Shown here one piece after another: positions 19,216-28,740 of a stretch of 64,000 nucleotides of DNA. Both the position numbers and the translations under genes were made by a program. Each line of letters starts with the position of its first letter. The stretch's first letter is position 1. The DNA is from Hymenobacter volaticus (GTDB taxonomy: Bacteria > Bacteroidota > Bacteroidia > Cytophagales > Hymenobacteraceae): NCBI RefSeq assembly GCF_022921055.1, contig NZ_CP095061.1:3945501-4009500 (forward strand), in the 5' to 3' direction. The notes below the pieces were generated by a model. The model was not told the origin of the DNA, ran no database searches, and was given only the letters and a program-made list of their open reading frames with translations.

Positions 19216-20331
19216 TTGGGTATAGTCACTCACGCTACTACCCGTTTTAATTACCAGAACCAATTCCTTTTGCCTACTACTGAAGCTGCTCACTCTTCTC
19301 GCCGTTTACTTTGGTATGTGCTGCTACTAGCCTTGCTGATAGGTAGCGGCCTATTTTACGGCGCTTGGCGCGTGCTTTGGGAGCCTAATGTGGCGGTTTC
19401 GCCCTACGGTGCAGCCTTCCTCTATATTCGGACGGGCACGGGCTATGCGGCCGTACTGGATTCGTTGCGGCAACATGAGCTATTGCGCAACCAGAGCACG
19501 TTCGAGTGGTTAGCTGAGCAACGAGGGTACCCTCGGTTGGTACGTCCTGGTCGCTACCGTCTCAATCCAACGTACGGCAACAACGACATACTGGACATGC
19601 TGCTCCAGGGCAAGCAAGACACCCTCGATTTCACGCTCAATGCCTTCAAGTACAAGCCGCAATTAACCCAGCAAATCAGCCGGCAGCTAGAGGCTGACTC
19701 TGTAGAGCTGCGGAAATTATTGAACGACAATACCTTCCTGACCCGCCGCTACCACCTCGACACTACCACGGTGCTAACGATGTTCTTGCCAGGGCCATAC
19801 CGCTTCTTTTGGAATACTTCAGCTCATCAGTTCCTAGATTCGGCGGCGGCCGTGCATCGTCGGTTTTGGACCCGCCAACGCCAACAACGAGCTGATTCTT
19901 TGGGTCTCTCGCCGGTGCAGGTGCATGTGCTGGCCAGCATCGTGCAGCGCGAAACCGCTATGAAAGAAGACAAGCCCGTTATTGCCGGTGTGTACCTGAA
20001 CCGGCTACGGCGGGGTATGCGCCTACAAGCCGACCCCACCTTACTGTGGGCCATTGGCAATTTCGGCGTGAAACGGGTGCTCAACAAAGACAAACTCGTG
20101 GATTCGCCCTACAATACCTATAAGCACAAAGGGCTGCCGCCCGGCCCTATCACTTCTGCCAATCGTCAGAGCTTAGACGCGGTGCTCAAGCCTGCTGCTC
20201 ACCAATACGTATTCTTCTGTGCCCGCCCCGACGGTAGTGGCTATTCCGATTTTGCCGAAACTTTCGCCGAACACAAGCAAAATGCCCGCCGCTACCAGCA
20301 CCGCCTCGACAGTTTGGGCATAAAGCGATGA
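19216..20331 (+). CDS. mltG: Endolytic murein transglycosylase MltG
   Basis: MltG cleaves nascent glycan strands in the inner-membrane side of the periplasm and sets glycan length. It has an N-terminal membrane segment (LLWYVLLLALLIGSGLFYG), a LysM-like region and the YceG catalytic domain: catalytic Glu246 in LASIVQRETA, LQADPTLLWA, and SPYNTYKHKGLPPGPI. There is no ATG before the domain. The TTG at 19216 gives 371 aa and a TTG at 19270 gives 353 aa; the second fits the family better, so the start is uncertain. It lies downstream of the XRE regulator with 203 bp between, and convergent to the gene ending at 20402. Confidence 0.9.
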   Translation: MGIVTHATTRFNYQNQFLLPTTEAAHSSRRLLWYVLLLALLIGSGLFYGAWRVLWEPNVAVSPYGAAFLYIRTGTGYAAVLDSLRQHELLRNQSTFEWLAEQRGYPRLVRPGRYRLNPTYGNNDILDMLLQGKQDTLDFTLNAFKYKPQLTQQISRQLEADSVELRKLLNDNTFLTRRYHLDTTTVLTMFLPGPYRFFWNTSAHQFLDSAAAVHRRFWTRQRQQRADSLGLSPVQVHVLASIVQRETAMKEDKPVIAGVYLNRLRRGMRLQADPTLLWAIGNFGVKRVLNKDKLVDSPYNTYKHKGLPPGPITSANRQSLDAVLKPAAHQYVFFCARPDGSGYSDFAETFAEHKQNARRYQHRLDSLGIKR

Positions 20332-20401
20332 ACTGCTGAAATGCGTCTTAACCGCACAAATGACGCGCCTCAAGCAAGCCTCAAACTCACAGCGTCACCT
20401 T

Positions 20402-21948
20402 TCACTGCAGGCGGTACAAACGAAGTTGAACGGAATCTTGACGAGCCGCGCGTTGCAACGCCAGCGTTTGCTCGTAGCCAAGTCCCGTGTACTCGGAATG
20501 TTCGAGAAACAGCAATGGCGAGGTAAGCAACGGTTCCGACAAGGTCACTAAGGCGGGCTGATGGCGAAGAGAATCGAAGTTAGGCGAGTTGGTGACGCGC
20601 CAATAGGAATCGAGCAGCACGTAATCGAACTGCTTTTTTCTCCACAATGGTAGCTCCTTTTCGTTTGTCACCACCACTACGGTATCAGTGGTTGCTAAGA
20701 AAGGACGCAGGCCAAGGCCAAGAGTGCTTACTACACGCACTGGTCCGGGCGTGCGGGCGTGTAGCAACCGGGCTACAGTGCCGTAGTGAGTCTGCATGTA
20801 GGCGTAGATTTCACGTTGTATCCGAAACAGGTTGAAAATAGTGCCAGCCAATACTACGCACGCCAAAATCCCGGTTGTGGCCGACGTAGTTAGCCGCATA
20901 TCTTGTATCAACCGACGCAACAGCAGAAACGTGAGAATATAGAACAGCGGATACACTAACAGCAACCCGCGCGGCGCCTTTAGCAGCAACGACATACCTA
21001 TCAGAAAACACCCCGCCCATACTCCCAAGTATGTGGGCAGATTAATAGGAAGCTTCCACCAAGACAAATGTTGTAGCCCGCGCCGTATTGCGAACAGCAT
21101 TCCAACAGCCAAGCCCAGCAGCAGCAACGGCGACTCGAAGTCCCAGAGGTAGCGCAGGTAGTATAGCCCGTCGAAGCGCAAGTGCCCAGTCCGACCAGCG
21201 GCATTGGCAGCCCCGGAAACACTAGATTGTAGTATACAGCCGGCCACCGGTACCAAGGCAAGCCACCTACCATGCCTAGCAAGCCCAGCACGATATAAGG
21301 GGCAAGCAAGCGCAGCAGAACCCGCGCCAGCATAGCAGGCTTCCATAGCAAGCCTTGGCTATAAAGCAGTTCCAGCATGCCCAGAATCGGCAAGGTGAGC
21401 AGAAACTTGTAGTTGACGCTCAAACCTAAAGCCAGCCAACCAGTCGTTTGCATTAGAAGACGCACGCTCGGCTGTTGCAGCCGCAGATAGTGAGTTCGTA
21501 GCAAGCCAACAAAAACGAGCAAACTCATAGAACCCATCGTGAAATCGCGACCCGAGAAGGTGAGAAACACGGAGGTGCCGGTGAAAAGCAGCAATAACGC
21601 GGCTTCCAATGCCGTTAAGCGCAGTTTCCTTTCTACAAATTGCACAAGCCACGCCAGGGCCGCTACGCCTAGCAAAGCATTGAGATGCTGGTATACCCGA
21701 TAGTCGGAGGTGAACCACGCTATAGGAGCCAGCACTAGGGAAAAAGCCGGGCTGCCGTGGTGAAATAGGTTACGCAAATTACCGTGTGCCACCTCCTGCA
21801 CGATCTGCCAGTTGCGCACCGAATCATAGTCCGGCAACGACACCTCACTTAGCCCATATAGGCGTATTGCCGTCACGGCTAGCAAAGCCAGAGCCGGCAA
21901 CAGCGCCGCACGAGGAGCAGACGAAGAGATACTAGAGCGCAAAGCCAT
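20402..21948 (-). pseudogene. Multi-pass membrane glycosyltransferase-like protein (PMT/ArnT style), interrupted by one missing base
   Basis: A polytopic protein of about 515 aa that resembles GT39/ArnT-type enzymes, which transfer sugars from polyprenyl phosphates. An early acidic periplasmic loop (SLPDYDSVRNWQIV) follows the first membrane segment, then about eight hydrophobic segments, then a C-terminal periplasmic-type domain (TDTVVVVTNEKELPLW). The ATG at 21948 is preferred over TTG 21951. The first frame runs out at 21001 in low-quality sequence (repeated Cys); the second, starting near LGHLRFDGLYYLRYLWDFE, joins if the CCC at 21185-21187 is read as four bases. The sugar substrate is unknown and the family call is by general layout only. 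Confidence 0.68.
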
Positions 21949-21974
21949 CAACTACGAATGAAGCCGCAAGATGC

Positions 21975-21982
21975 TAGTTTTG
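21975..21982 (+). promoter_or_regulatory. Possible -7 box TAGTTTTG upstream of dtd
   Basis: An exact TAnnTTTG match in the divergent region, 115 bp before the dtd ATG at 22098. No clear -33 partner is visible. Confidence 0.3.
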
Positions 21983-22097
21983 CCCGTGAGGCGAATTGCT
22001 TAAAGCTGTTTCTGCTTACTTATGCCATATCAGGTAGAGAGATGTGGTAATTCAAGCAACCATCTTCTTCCACAATATTCACTCACAGAACTGTTTT

Positions 22098-22547
22098 ATG
22101 CGCATCGTCATACAGCGTGTCCAACACGCTAGCGTCACCGTCGAGGGCCGCATTACGGGCCAAATTGGTCCTGGCTTGCTTGTACTGGCTGGCTTTGCCC
22201 CCGACGACACGGCCGCTTCGCTCGACTGGATGGCTCGCAAGCTGGTGCAACTGCGCATTTTCTCTGATGCCGACGGCAAGATGAATCTTTCCGTGCAGGA
22301 CATTGGTGGACAGTTGTTGGTGGTAAGTCAGTTTACGCTGCTAGCCGACGCGCGCAAAGGCAATCGGCCGAGCTACATCGGGGCTGCTCCGCCGCCTATT
22401 GCCATTTCGCTGTACGAGCAGTTCGTGCAACGCTTAGAGCAGCTTTTGGGGCAACCCGTTGCCACCGGTGAGTTTGGCGCCGATATGAAAGTGGAACTCC
22501 TCAACGACGGCCCCGTGACCATTGTGCTGGACTCCCCGGAAAAGTGA
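22098..22547 (+). CDS. dtd: D-aminoacyl-tRNA deacylase (149 aa)
   Basis: Dtd hydrolyses D-amino acids mischarged on tRNA. The ATG at 22098 gives the family start MRIVIQRVQHASVTV and the usual length; an upstream in-frame GTG at 22044 adds 18 unsupported residues. The two active-site motifs are present: SQFTLLA at 77-83 and the cis Gly-Pro motif GPVT at 138-141. It is followed 66 bp later by the MazG-type gene on the same strand, so a nucleotide/tRNA quality-control pair is plausible. Confidence 0.95.
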   Translation: MRIVIQRVQHASVTVEGRITGQIGPGLLVLAGFAPDDTAASLDWMARKLVQLRIFSDADGKMNLSVQDIGGQLLVVSQFTLLADARKGNRPSYIGAAPPPIAISLYEQFVQRLEQLLGQPVATGEFGADMKVELLNDGPVTIVLDSPEK

Positions 22548-22613
22548 GGTCGTGAAAACAACGCAATTAACTAGAGCTTTCACAGTTTCATTCCTCACAA
22601 CCTCTCCCTTGCC

Positions 22614-22940
22614 ATGACCATCGAAGAAGCCCAAAAAACGGTTGACAACTGGATTCAAACCACCGGCATTCGCTATTTCAACGAGCTAACCAACATGGCC
22701 ATGCTCACGGAGGAAGTAGGCGAAGTGGCCCGCATCATTGCCCGGCAGTATGGCGAGCAGTCTTTCAAGGAATCCGACAAAGACAAAGTGTTGGCCGACG
22801 AGCTAGCCGACGTGTTGTTTGTTGTTATCTGCTTGGCCAACCAAACCGGCGTAAACCTCACAGAAGCTCTCCAGCGCAATCTGGAAAAGAAAACCCTCCG
22901 CGACACAGACCGCCACCGTAACAACGAGAAGCTGAAGTAA
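22614..22940 (+). CDS. MazG-type nucleotide pyrophosphohydrolase (108 aa)
   Basis: Small all-helical NTP pyrophosphohydrolase that removes non-canonical or excess NTPs. The metal-binding pattern is visible as EEVGE (Glu33, Glu34, Glu37) and ELAD (Glu63, Asp66) on two helices. The length matches the single-domain MazG group rather than the two-domain E. coli MazG. It is co-directional with dtd and ends at a perfect terminator. Confidence 0.9.
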   Translation: MTIEEAQKTVDNWIQTTGIRYFNELTNMAMLTEEVGEVARIIARQYGEQSFKESDKDKVLADELADVLFVVICLANQTGVNLTEALQRNLEKKTLRDTDRHRNNEKLK

Positions 22941-22958
22941 GCGGCAGTAGTTTGTATA

Positions 22959-22998
22959 AAAAGCGAGGGGCATCAATTGCTTGATGCCCCTCGCTTTT
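22959..22998. terminator. Bidirectional terminator between mazG-like gene and comB
   Basis: An 18-bp perfect stem (AAAAGCGAGGGGCATCAA and complement) has a 4-nt TTGC loop. It lies 19 bp past the plus-strand stop and 21 bp past the minus-strand stop. Confidence 0.88.
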
Positions 22999-23018
22999 CA
23001 GTGCCAGCTAAACAATCT

Positions 23019-23750
23019 TCAACTCTGCACGGATTGCAATGCCGCCACAATTCGTCCTTCGCTGTACACAGGCACCACATCGTAGACATCTTGGCGCACG
23101 CAGAACTCCATGTCTTTGTGTGATTCCAAGCTATTGAGCCGCCGGACGTGCGCCGACTTCAATAAATAACTCGCTGCATCGGGCTGTGCTGCCTGCCACA
23201 AATCCAGGGCAGCTAGGGTAGCGTCGGAATCTGTGGTATTGAATTCGGTTGCTAAGTGATGCGCCAATGCGCCGCCAAACAGCGTATCTTCCAAGCAAAA
23301 GTTGCCCTTCCAGCCCGCACAAACCACTACCACATCTTTCTGCTGACGGCGCAAGAAATCCGCCACGGCGCTCAGGTTTAGAAATGCGCCTACTACCACC
23401 GTATCGGCAGTTTGCGACAAATGCAAAGCGCGCGTACCGTTAGTCGTAGTGATGGCCACAGCCCGGTCGCGCACTGCTACTATTCCATCCAAATAGCCAA
23501 ATGGAGAGTTGCCAAGATCCACGCCTTCCATTTGGCGACCGTCGCGCTCGGCGGCAGTCAGGTAGCCTTGCGCGGCCATGGCCTGGCACTCGGTCACTTC
23601 ACTTACGGGCACTAGGTGCGTCACCCCCTGGGCCAGCGCCGTCACGATGGAAGACGTAGCTCGCAACACATCTACCACCACCGCCACCCGACCGCGCAAG
23701 TCGTACAGCGTCAGCAGTTCCGGGGAAAAGCAAATATCAAGGGTAGGCAT
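23019..23750 (-). CDS. comB: 2-phosphosulfolactate phosphatase (ComB) family (243 aa)
   Basis: ComB removes phosphate from 2-phosphosulfolactate. It was defined in coenzyme M synthesis of methanogens, but is also found in bacteria without coenzyme M. The start at 23750 (MPTLDICFSPELL) matches the family N-terminus better than an upstream ATG at 23810. Diagnostic stretches are VAVVVDVLRATSSIVTAL, ERDGRQMEGVDLGNSP, AITTTNGTRAL and the VVVCAGWKGNFCLEDTLF block. No other sulfolactate gene is nearby. It follows gcvT on the same strand after a 137-bp gap. A role in sulfonate or sulfonolipid metabolism is a guess. Confidence 0.9.
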   Translation of the reverse strand: MPTLDICFSPELLTLYDLRGRVAVVVDVLRATSSIVTALAQGVTHLVPVSEVTECQAMAAQGYLTAAERDGRQMEGVDLGNSPFGYLDGIVAVRDRAVAITTTNGTRALHLSQTADTVVVGAFLNLSAVADFLRRQQKDVVVVCAGWKGNFCLEDTLFGGALAHHLATEFNTTDSDATLAALDLWQAAQPDAASYLLKSAHVRRLNSLESHKDMEFCVRQDVYDVVPVYSEGRIVAALQSVQS

Positions 23751-23887
23751 ACAGGTTTCAATCAACCAAAACGTCGTGCCGCGCTTGCCGAAGCTGCTTA
23801 GCACATGCAACCGTTTTTGCTAACGGCTACTGCCAAGGTGCTTCAGCAAGCGCAGCACGACGTTTTTTCTTTTTTGAGGTATGAAAA

Positions 23888-24994
23888 CTAGGCTTCTTCT
23901 GTGCCGGGAACGAAAGGCAGTTTCACTACCGTGGCCGGATGGTTTTTGCCGCGCACCTGAACGAAGATTTTGCTGCCGGGCGCACTGAACTCAGTTTGCA
24001 CATAGCCGAGCCCAATACCCTTGCTAAGTGAAGGCGACTGAGTGCCGCTCGTCACCTCCCCTATCTTCTCGCCAGCCTCGTTTACCAATTCATAGTGGCC
24101 GCGCGGAATGCCAGGTCCATCCATCAGGAAGCCTACCAGCTTGCGCGTAACCCCCGATTCTTTCTGCGTTTTCAGCTTGTCGGCGTTGGTGAAATCCTTA
24201 GTGAACTTCGTAATCCAGCCCAAGCCTGCTTCCAGCGGTGAAGTTTCGTCGTTGATGTCGTTGCCGTAGAGGCAGTAACCCATTTCCAGGCGTAGCGTGT
24301 CGCGGGCACCAAGACCGATGGGCTTCAGGCCGTAGGGCTGGCCGGCTTCCATCACTTTGTCCCACACCTGCCGCGCATGTTCGTTGGGCACGTACAGTTC
24401 GAACCCGCCCGCCCCGGTGTAGCCCGTAGCCGAGATAATAACGTTGGGCGCTCCGGCAAATGTGCCTTGCACAAACGAGTAGTAAGGAATCGAGCTTAAG
24501 TCGGCGTCCGTTAGGGTTTGCAGCGCCGCAATGGCCTTAGGGCCTTGTACTGCAAACAAGCTGATTTCGTCGGACACGTTTTCCATTTCCGCGCCAGCCG
24601 TGTTGTGCTGCTGAATCCAGCTCCAATCTTTGTCGATGTTGGAAGCATTCACCACCAAGAGGTAATCTTCCTCAGCTAGCTTGTACACCAGCAAATCGTC
24701 GACAATGCCGCCTTCTTCGTTGGGCAAACACGAATACTGCGCTTTACCAGGGGCGAGTTTGCTCGCGTCGTTGCTGGTTACGCGCTGAATCAGGTCGAGG
24801 GCCTGTGGGCCGCGCACCCGGAACTCGCCCATGTGCGATACATCGAAGATGCCAACCGCGCGGCGCACAGTGCGGTGTTCGTCGAGGTCGGAGGAGTAGC
24901 GCACGGGCATATTGTAGCCAGCAAAGGGCACCATTTTGGCGCCTAGCTGCTGGTGTACATCGTTCAAGACTACGGTTTTGAGGTCTTCGGCCAT
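23888..24994 (-). CDS. gcvT: Glycine cleavage system T protein (aminomethyltransferase, 368 aa)
   Basis: GcvT transfers the methylene group from aminomethyl-lipoyl H protein to tetrahydrofolate, releasing ammonia. The start at 24994 ([20 protein letters not shown]) gives the normal length; the ATG at 25063 is an unneeded extension. Typical segments are [28 protein letters not shown] (including the catalytic-site region), [12 protein letters not shown] and [20 protein letters not shown]. The other glycine cleavage genes are not in this window. It is divergent from the CZB gene. Confidence 0.97.
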   Translation of the reverse strand: MAEDLKTVVLNDVHQQLGAKMVPFAGYNMPVRYSSDLDEHRTVRRAVGIFDVSHMGEFRVRGPQALDLIQRVTSNDASKLAPGKAQYSCLPNEEGGIVDDLLVYKLAEEDYLLVVNASNIDKDWSWIQQHNTAGAEMENVSDEISLFAVQGPKAIAALQTLTDADLSSIPYYSFVQGTFAGAPNVIISATGYTGAGGFELYVPNEHARQVWDKVMEAGQPYGLKPIGLGARDTLRLEMGYCLYGNDINDETSPLEAGLGWITKFTKDFTNADKLKTQKESGVTRKLVGFLMDGPGIPRGHYELVNEAGEKIGEVTSGTQSPSLSKGIGLGYVQTEFSAPGSKIFVQVRGKNHPATVVKLPFVPGTEEA

Positions 24995-25260
24995 TGGTAT
25001 AGGATCTTGTTTCGGGTTTTCAGGTGCAGTTCCGACGCATAAGAAGTTTCGGGAAGCTGTCAAACGAACAACTTTGCTTCTAACTGTGGTAAAACAACGT
25101 AGCGTACTAGGCGGCGAAATTAGCTAATTCTAACGGGCAGGCGGCTACTGTTATCTCTGCAAGGAAGCTGAACATTTGTTTCGCAGATAGTGTATAGCCA
25201 GATTCGTAGTTCCTTCTCTCTTACCCCTGACGTTGCGCCGCCTTTCGAGCGCCTTTCACA

Positions 25261-25626
25261 ATGACCGACGAACTGAAGCAAGACTTTGAATCGGGGATGG
25301 TGAAGCATTTGCTGTTCAAGTCCAAGCTTCGGTCCTATCTCTATGGCAGCAAGATCAACCAAGGGCCCATCCGCGACCCTCTGCAGTGTGCTTTAGGCCA
25401 CTGGATTCAGGATCGAGCGTTGGGTGCCTACGCTCATCTGCCTGAATCGCGCGAGCTAGACCGACTTCACCGGCATATTCATCAGGAAGCCAACCGCCTC
25501 ATGGATATGCACGACCGGGGCCAGACCGAACAGGCGCTAGCCGGCTTAGGTGCAGTGGAAAAGCTGGCCGACCATATCACGGCCATGATGCGAACAATGG
25601 AGCAGAAGCTGCGTACGGGCCTCTAA
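25261..25626 (+). CDS. Stand-alone CZB (chemoreceptor zinc-binding) domain protein (121 aa)
   Basis: CZB domains bind zinc with a His-Cys-His-His set and tune chemoreceptors or diguanylate cyclases. The family pattern is seen: His16 in KHLLFKSKLRSYLYG, Cys43 in QCALGHWI, and His70 and His74 in LHRHIHQEA. Here the domain is the whole protein, instead of being fused to a receptor. It is followed after 49 bp by a sensor histidine kinase and then a response regulator on the same strand, which suggests a zinc- or redox-responsive input to that kinase; this is inference from gene order. Confidence 0.82.
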   Translation: MTDELKQDFESGMVKHLLFKSKLRSYLYGSKINQGPIRDPLQCALGHWIQDRALGAYAHLPESRELDRLHRHIHQEANRLMDMHDRGQTEQALAGLGAVEKLADHITAMMRTMEQKLRTGL

Positions 25627-25675
25627 CCGTCTTCATAACTTTTCAGCTTACCGTTTCTTTCGCCGCCCCGCCCGC

Positions 25676-27211
25676 ATGAAGCTGAAGCTTTCCACCAAAC
25701 TCTTTGCTGGCTTTTTAGTCGTTTTGTTGCTGTTTGTGGGAGTGGTGATAGCCAACTACCAGCTCTCGCGCAAAGTGCTACGCAACGCCCGGCAGGTGCA
25801 GGCCTCTCAGCGCGTCTTTGCCGATGCGTCCATGCTTATGCGCAATATCATTGACATGGAAACCGGCTTTCGGGGCTACTTGCTTATTGGGAAAGAAGAA
25901 GTGCTAGAGCCCTACCACCAGGGGGAGCGGTATTTGCTGCGAAATTTCTCGCAACTGCTCAGCGAACTGGACCCTGAAAGTCCACAATACGCCCGCATTG
26001 TGCGCGCCCAAAAGATGTTTCGGGAGTGGCTCAACTACTCACACTTGCTTATCAGCGAGAAACGAGAAGCACAGCGCCGTTTTCCTAGCCAAGAAGGGCT
26101 TGATGGAGTGGAACATCGCAAGCTGGCTGAAAGCCTAGAAGGCAAGCTGATGATGGACCAGATTCGGGTATTGTTTGCTGGCTTCGATCAGGAAGAGCGA
26201 AAACAGCGGGACAAGCAGAGCACCCGGCTTCAGGAAAGCATTACTGAGACTCGGCTTATTTCCGTGGGCATTACGCTGTTGGCCATCGTGCTCGGGTTGA
26301 TTTGGGCCACTTACATTATCCGGCTCATTGGCCACCGCATCCATACCATGGTTAAGCTGTCGTCGCGGATTGCAGCCGGGCAGTACCGTACCAACATTCG
26401 GGATACGGAGGGCGACGAACTAAGCGAACTAACGGCCTCGCTCAATCAGATGGCCATGACGATCGACAACAACATCACGCAGCTAGAACGCCGCAACCAA
26501 GAGCTAGACCAGTTTGCCTACGTCGTGTCGCACGATTTGAAAGCGCCCCTGCGCGGCATTGAAAGTGCTTCGCGCTGGATTGAGGAAGACATGGGACAAG
26601 ACATTCCTGGCCATATCCGGGAGTTTCTGGTGCTGATGCGGGTGCGGGTAAAGCGGATGGAACAGCTGATTATGGGTATTTTGGACTTAGCCCGCGTGGG
26701 TAGGTCCCCACAAGCCGACGAGCCGGTATTCGTGCGCCAGCTGCTGCGCGAGATTATCGACTCGCTGAGTTTACCGGAAGGCTTCCAGGTGGAACTGCCG
26801 TTTTATTTGCCCACTCTGGTCACCAACCGGGTGCAATTGCAGCAGGTATTCACCAACTTGATCAGCAACGCCGTCAAATACCACGACCATCCCGAATCCG
26901 GCACCGTGTACATTGCTTGCAGCGAAGATCCACAGTTCTACACGTTCTCGGTTACCGACGACGGCCCTGGTATCGACCCCGAATATCACGAACGAATTTT
27001 TGTCATTTTCCAGACTCTTACGGAGCGCGATACGCTGGAAAGCACGGGGGTTGGCTTAGCTATTGTGAAAAAAATAGTGGAGCGCCAGGGTGGTACTGTG
27101 CAGGTTGAGTCAAAAGAAGGCGAAGGTGCCACGTTTCGTTTCACGTGGCCTCGCCAGAGCAGAACGGTTGTGGAGAACCGGGCCAGCACGGCTATTTCAA
27201 CACTTAATTAA
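25676..27211 (+). CDS. Membrane sensor histidine kinase (CHASE3-HAMP-HisKA-HATPase, 511 aa)
   Basis: Sensor kinase of a two-component system. Membrane segment 1 is at about residues 8-27. A periplasmic four-helix CHASE3-type domain follows (about 30-185, with the typical DMETGFRGYLLIGKEE). Membrane segment 2 (RLISVGITLLAIVLGLIW), a HAMP linker (RIAAGQYRTNI), the phosphoacceptor His286 in VVSHDLKAPLRG, and a HATPase with N box (NLISNAVKYHDH), G1 (DDGPGID) and G2 (STGVGLAIVKKIVERQGG) complete it. The HisKA/ATPase type is that of phytochrome-like kinases (ATP box FVIFQTL). It sits between the CZB gene and the receiver gene. Confidence 0.93.
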   Translation: MKLKLSTKLFAGFLVVLLLFVGVVIANYQLSRKVLRNARQVQASQRVFADASMLMRNIIDMETGFRGYLLIGKEEVLEPYHQGERYLLRNFSQLLSELDPESPQYARIVRAQKMFREWLNYSHLLISEKREAQRRFPSQEGLDGVEHRKLAESLEGKLMMDQIRVLFAGFDQEERKQRDKQSTRLQESITETRLISVGITLLAIVLGLIWATYIIRLIGHRIHTMVKLSSRIAAGQYRTNIRDTEGDELSELTASLNQMAMTIDNNITQLERRNQELDQFAYVVSHDLKAPLRGIESASRWIEEDMGQDIPGHIREFLVLMRVRVKRMEQLIMGILDLARVGRSPQADEPVFVRQLLREIIDSLSLPEGFQVELPFYLPTLVTNRVQLQQVFTNLISNAVKYHDHPESGTVYIACSEDPQFYTFSVTDDGPGIDPEYHERIFVIFQTLTERDTLESTGVGLAIVKKIVERQGGTVQVESKEGEGATFRFTWPRQSRTVVENRASTAISTLN

Positions 27212-27278
27212 GGCTCAGCCGTATAGCCGGTTACTTAAAAGTGAGTTTCGCCCTCATTCCACCTAACCGACACCTGCT

Positions 27279-27710
27279 ATGCCTAGTATTCTTTTGGTAG
27301 AAGACGACCAGATGGACATCATGAATGTGCAGCGCGAATTGCGCAAAAACAACATTGATTTGCCGCTTCACATTGCCCGCAATGGCCGTGAAGCACTCAA
27401 TATGTTGCGCGGCGAAGGAGGTCAGACCAAGATAGAATTGCCGCGCGTCGTGATGCTCGACATCAACATGCCGCGCATGAACGGCCTAGAATTGCTGGAG
27501 CAACTCCGCTCCGACCCCGAGTTTGTTGGGCTGAACGTGTTCATCATGACCACCTCCGACCTTGACACCGACCGGCTCAAAGCCAAAAACTTAGCCGTTA
27601 GTGGCTACATCATCAAGCCCTTGAACTTCGATAAATTCGGTGAAGGCGGCTCAACCGTCGACGGCTTTAGCTTATTCCTGGACTTGTTGATGTTAAAGGA
27701 CAATCAGTAA
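27279..27710 (+). CDS. Receiver-only response regulator (Rcp1-like, 143 aa)
   Basis: A single receiver domain with no output domain. The acidic pocket is Glu8/Asp9/Asp10, the phosphoacceptor is Asp61 (VVMLDINMP), the switch Thr is in IMTTS (91-93) and the conserved Lys is 113 (IIKPL). The ~14-residue insertion before the phosphorylation site (LRGEGGQTKIELP) is typical of Rcp1-like regulators paired with phytochrome-type kinases. It lies 67 bp after the kinase gene, its likely partner. Its output must be by protein contact or onward phosphotransfer. Confidence 0.93.
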   Translation: MPSILLVEDDQMDIMNVQRELRKNNIDLPLHIARNGREALNMLRGEGGQTKIELPRVVMLDINMPRMNGLELLEQLRSDPEFVGLNVFIMTTSDLDTDRLKAKNLAVSGYIIKPLNFDKFGEGGSTVDGFSLFLDLLMLKDNQ

Positions 27711-27726
27711 CCTGCGTACAACACTA

Positions 27727-27787
27727 AACAGCAAGTTGGGTGCTCTGGCGGCAATAACAAGCTACTGGGGCGCTCAACTTGCTGTTT
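27727..27787. terminator. Long-loop inverted repeat between response regulator and rnhB
   Basis: AAACAGCAAGTTG pairs perfectly (13 bp) with its complement across a 35-nt loop. It lies 16 bp past the plus-strand stop and 24 bp past the minus-strand rnhB stop. Probable bidirectional terminator. Confidence 0.6.
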
Positions 27788-27811
27788 TGTACAGTTACCA
27801 TAAAGGTTGTT

Positions 27812-28386
27812 TTACAATAGTCTGAAGCCCATTCGGTGGTGTTCAGTGGTACCATGAGCACGAATAGCGGACCGATGCTGAAGCGTTGGATAACCAGCAT
27901 TTTGCTCCCACCTGTATTCCGGGTGAAGTTCGGCTAGCTCCATCATTCGCTCGTCGCGGAAGGTTTTGGCCAGGATTGAAGCGGCCGCAATGTGCCGATA
28001 GTGCGCATCGCCTTTAATAAGGCACGTATGGTCTATCCCGCGTACGGCCGAAAACGGTTGCCATCAACTGCTAGATGAGTAGGCTGAACAGCTAACGCCG
28101 TAACCGCACGATGCATAGCCAAGTAGCTTGCTTGGGCAATATTGATAGAAGATATTTCATCCGGTGAGGCTTCTGCTACTGCCCATGCCACGGCCTCACA
28201 GCATATTGCACCACGCAGTTCGGTGCGCCGTCGGGCGCTCAGTTGCTTGGAATCATTGAGGTACTTCGGGTTGAAATCAGGAGGCAGAATGACGGCGGCG
28301 GCAAAAACCGGCCCGGCCAAGCAGCCCCGGCCTGCTTCATCAAGCCCGGCTTCAAGAGGGTGACCAGTATGGGAGGCGAGTAACAT
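27812..28386 (-). pseudogene. rnhB: Ribonuclease HII, interrupted by one missing base
   Basis: RNase HII removes ribonucleotides and RNA primers from DNA. The N-terminal frame carries GLDEAGRGCLAGP (catalytic Asp16, Glu17), LNDSKQLSARRR and HLAVDGNRF with a third acidic residue, then stops at 28033. Reading CCC at 28037-28039 (GGG on the coding strand) as four bases restores the rest: GIDHTCLIKGDAHYRHIAAA, SILAKTFRDERMMEL and the end at MGFRLL with the TAA at 27812-27814. The product would be 191 aa, a normal RNase HII. The second half is too short for an ORF list and is easily overlooked. Confidence 0.9.
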
Positions 28387-28425
28387 ACTGCAAAAGTATA
28401 GCAGACCCAGCAGCCAATCACGAAA

Positions 28426-28465
28426 AAAGGCATCCCCGGGAGCCGTAGCGGCCGGAGATGCCTTT
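28426..28465 (-). terminator. Terminator after the 28498-28740 gene
   Basis: AAAGGCATC pairs with GATGCCTTT around a GC-rich 22-nt loop that can itself pair (CCGG/CCGG). It is 33 bp past the minus-strand stop codon at 28498. Confidence 0.65.
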
Positions 28466-28497
28466 CAGAAACACTGAATACTATTTAATAGCAGGAT

Positions 28498-28740
28498 CTA
28501 CTTGTGGCTACCTGCTGTAGAGCCCGTGATAGGAGGATTTTCGCCGCGGCGCAAGCCTTGCTTGTCGCGTGGCCCCTCGTCAATTTCATCTTCTTCGTCG
28601 CTCGTGACGTACTCATTGCTGATCGGGCCAAGACCGCCCGTATTAGCACTCAATTCCGATTCTGCTTGTGCATGCTTAAGGTTGAATAATGGGTCACCAG
28701 GTTGCTGCTCGTTTTCCTGATTTTTTGACTTGTTAGCCAT
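28498..28740 (-). CDS. Small hydrophilic acidic protein, unknown function (80 aa)
   Basis: The ATG at 28740 opens MANKSKNQENEQQPGDPLF; the ATG at 28797 would add a region with no supporting feature. The chain is polar, Glu/Asn/Gln-rich with an acidic patch (TSDEEDEIDEGP) and no hydrophobic core, so it is probably disordered. No family is recognised. Its own terminator and its ordinary codon use favour a real gene. Confidence 0.5.
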   Translation of the reverse strand: MANKSKNQENEQQPGDPLFNLKHAQAESELSANTGGLGPISNEYVTSDEEDEIDEGPRDKQGLRRGENPPITGSTAGSHK

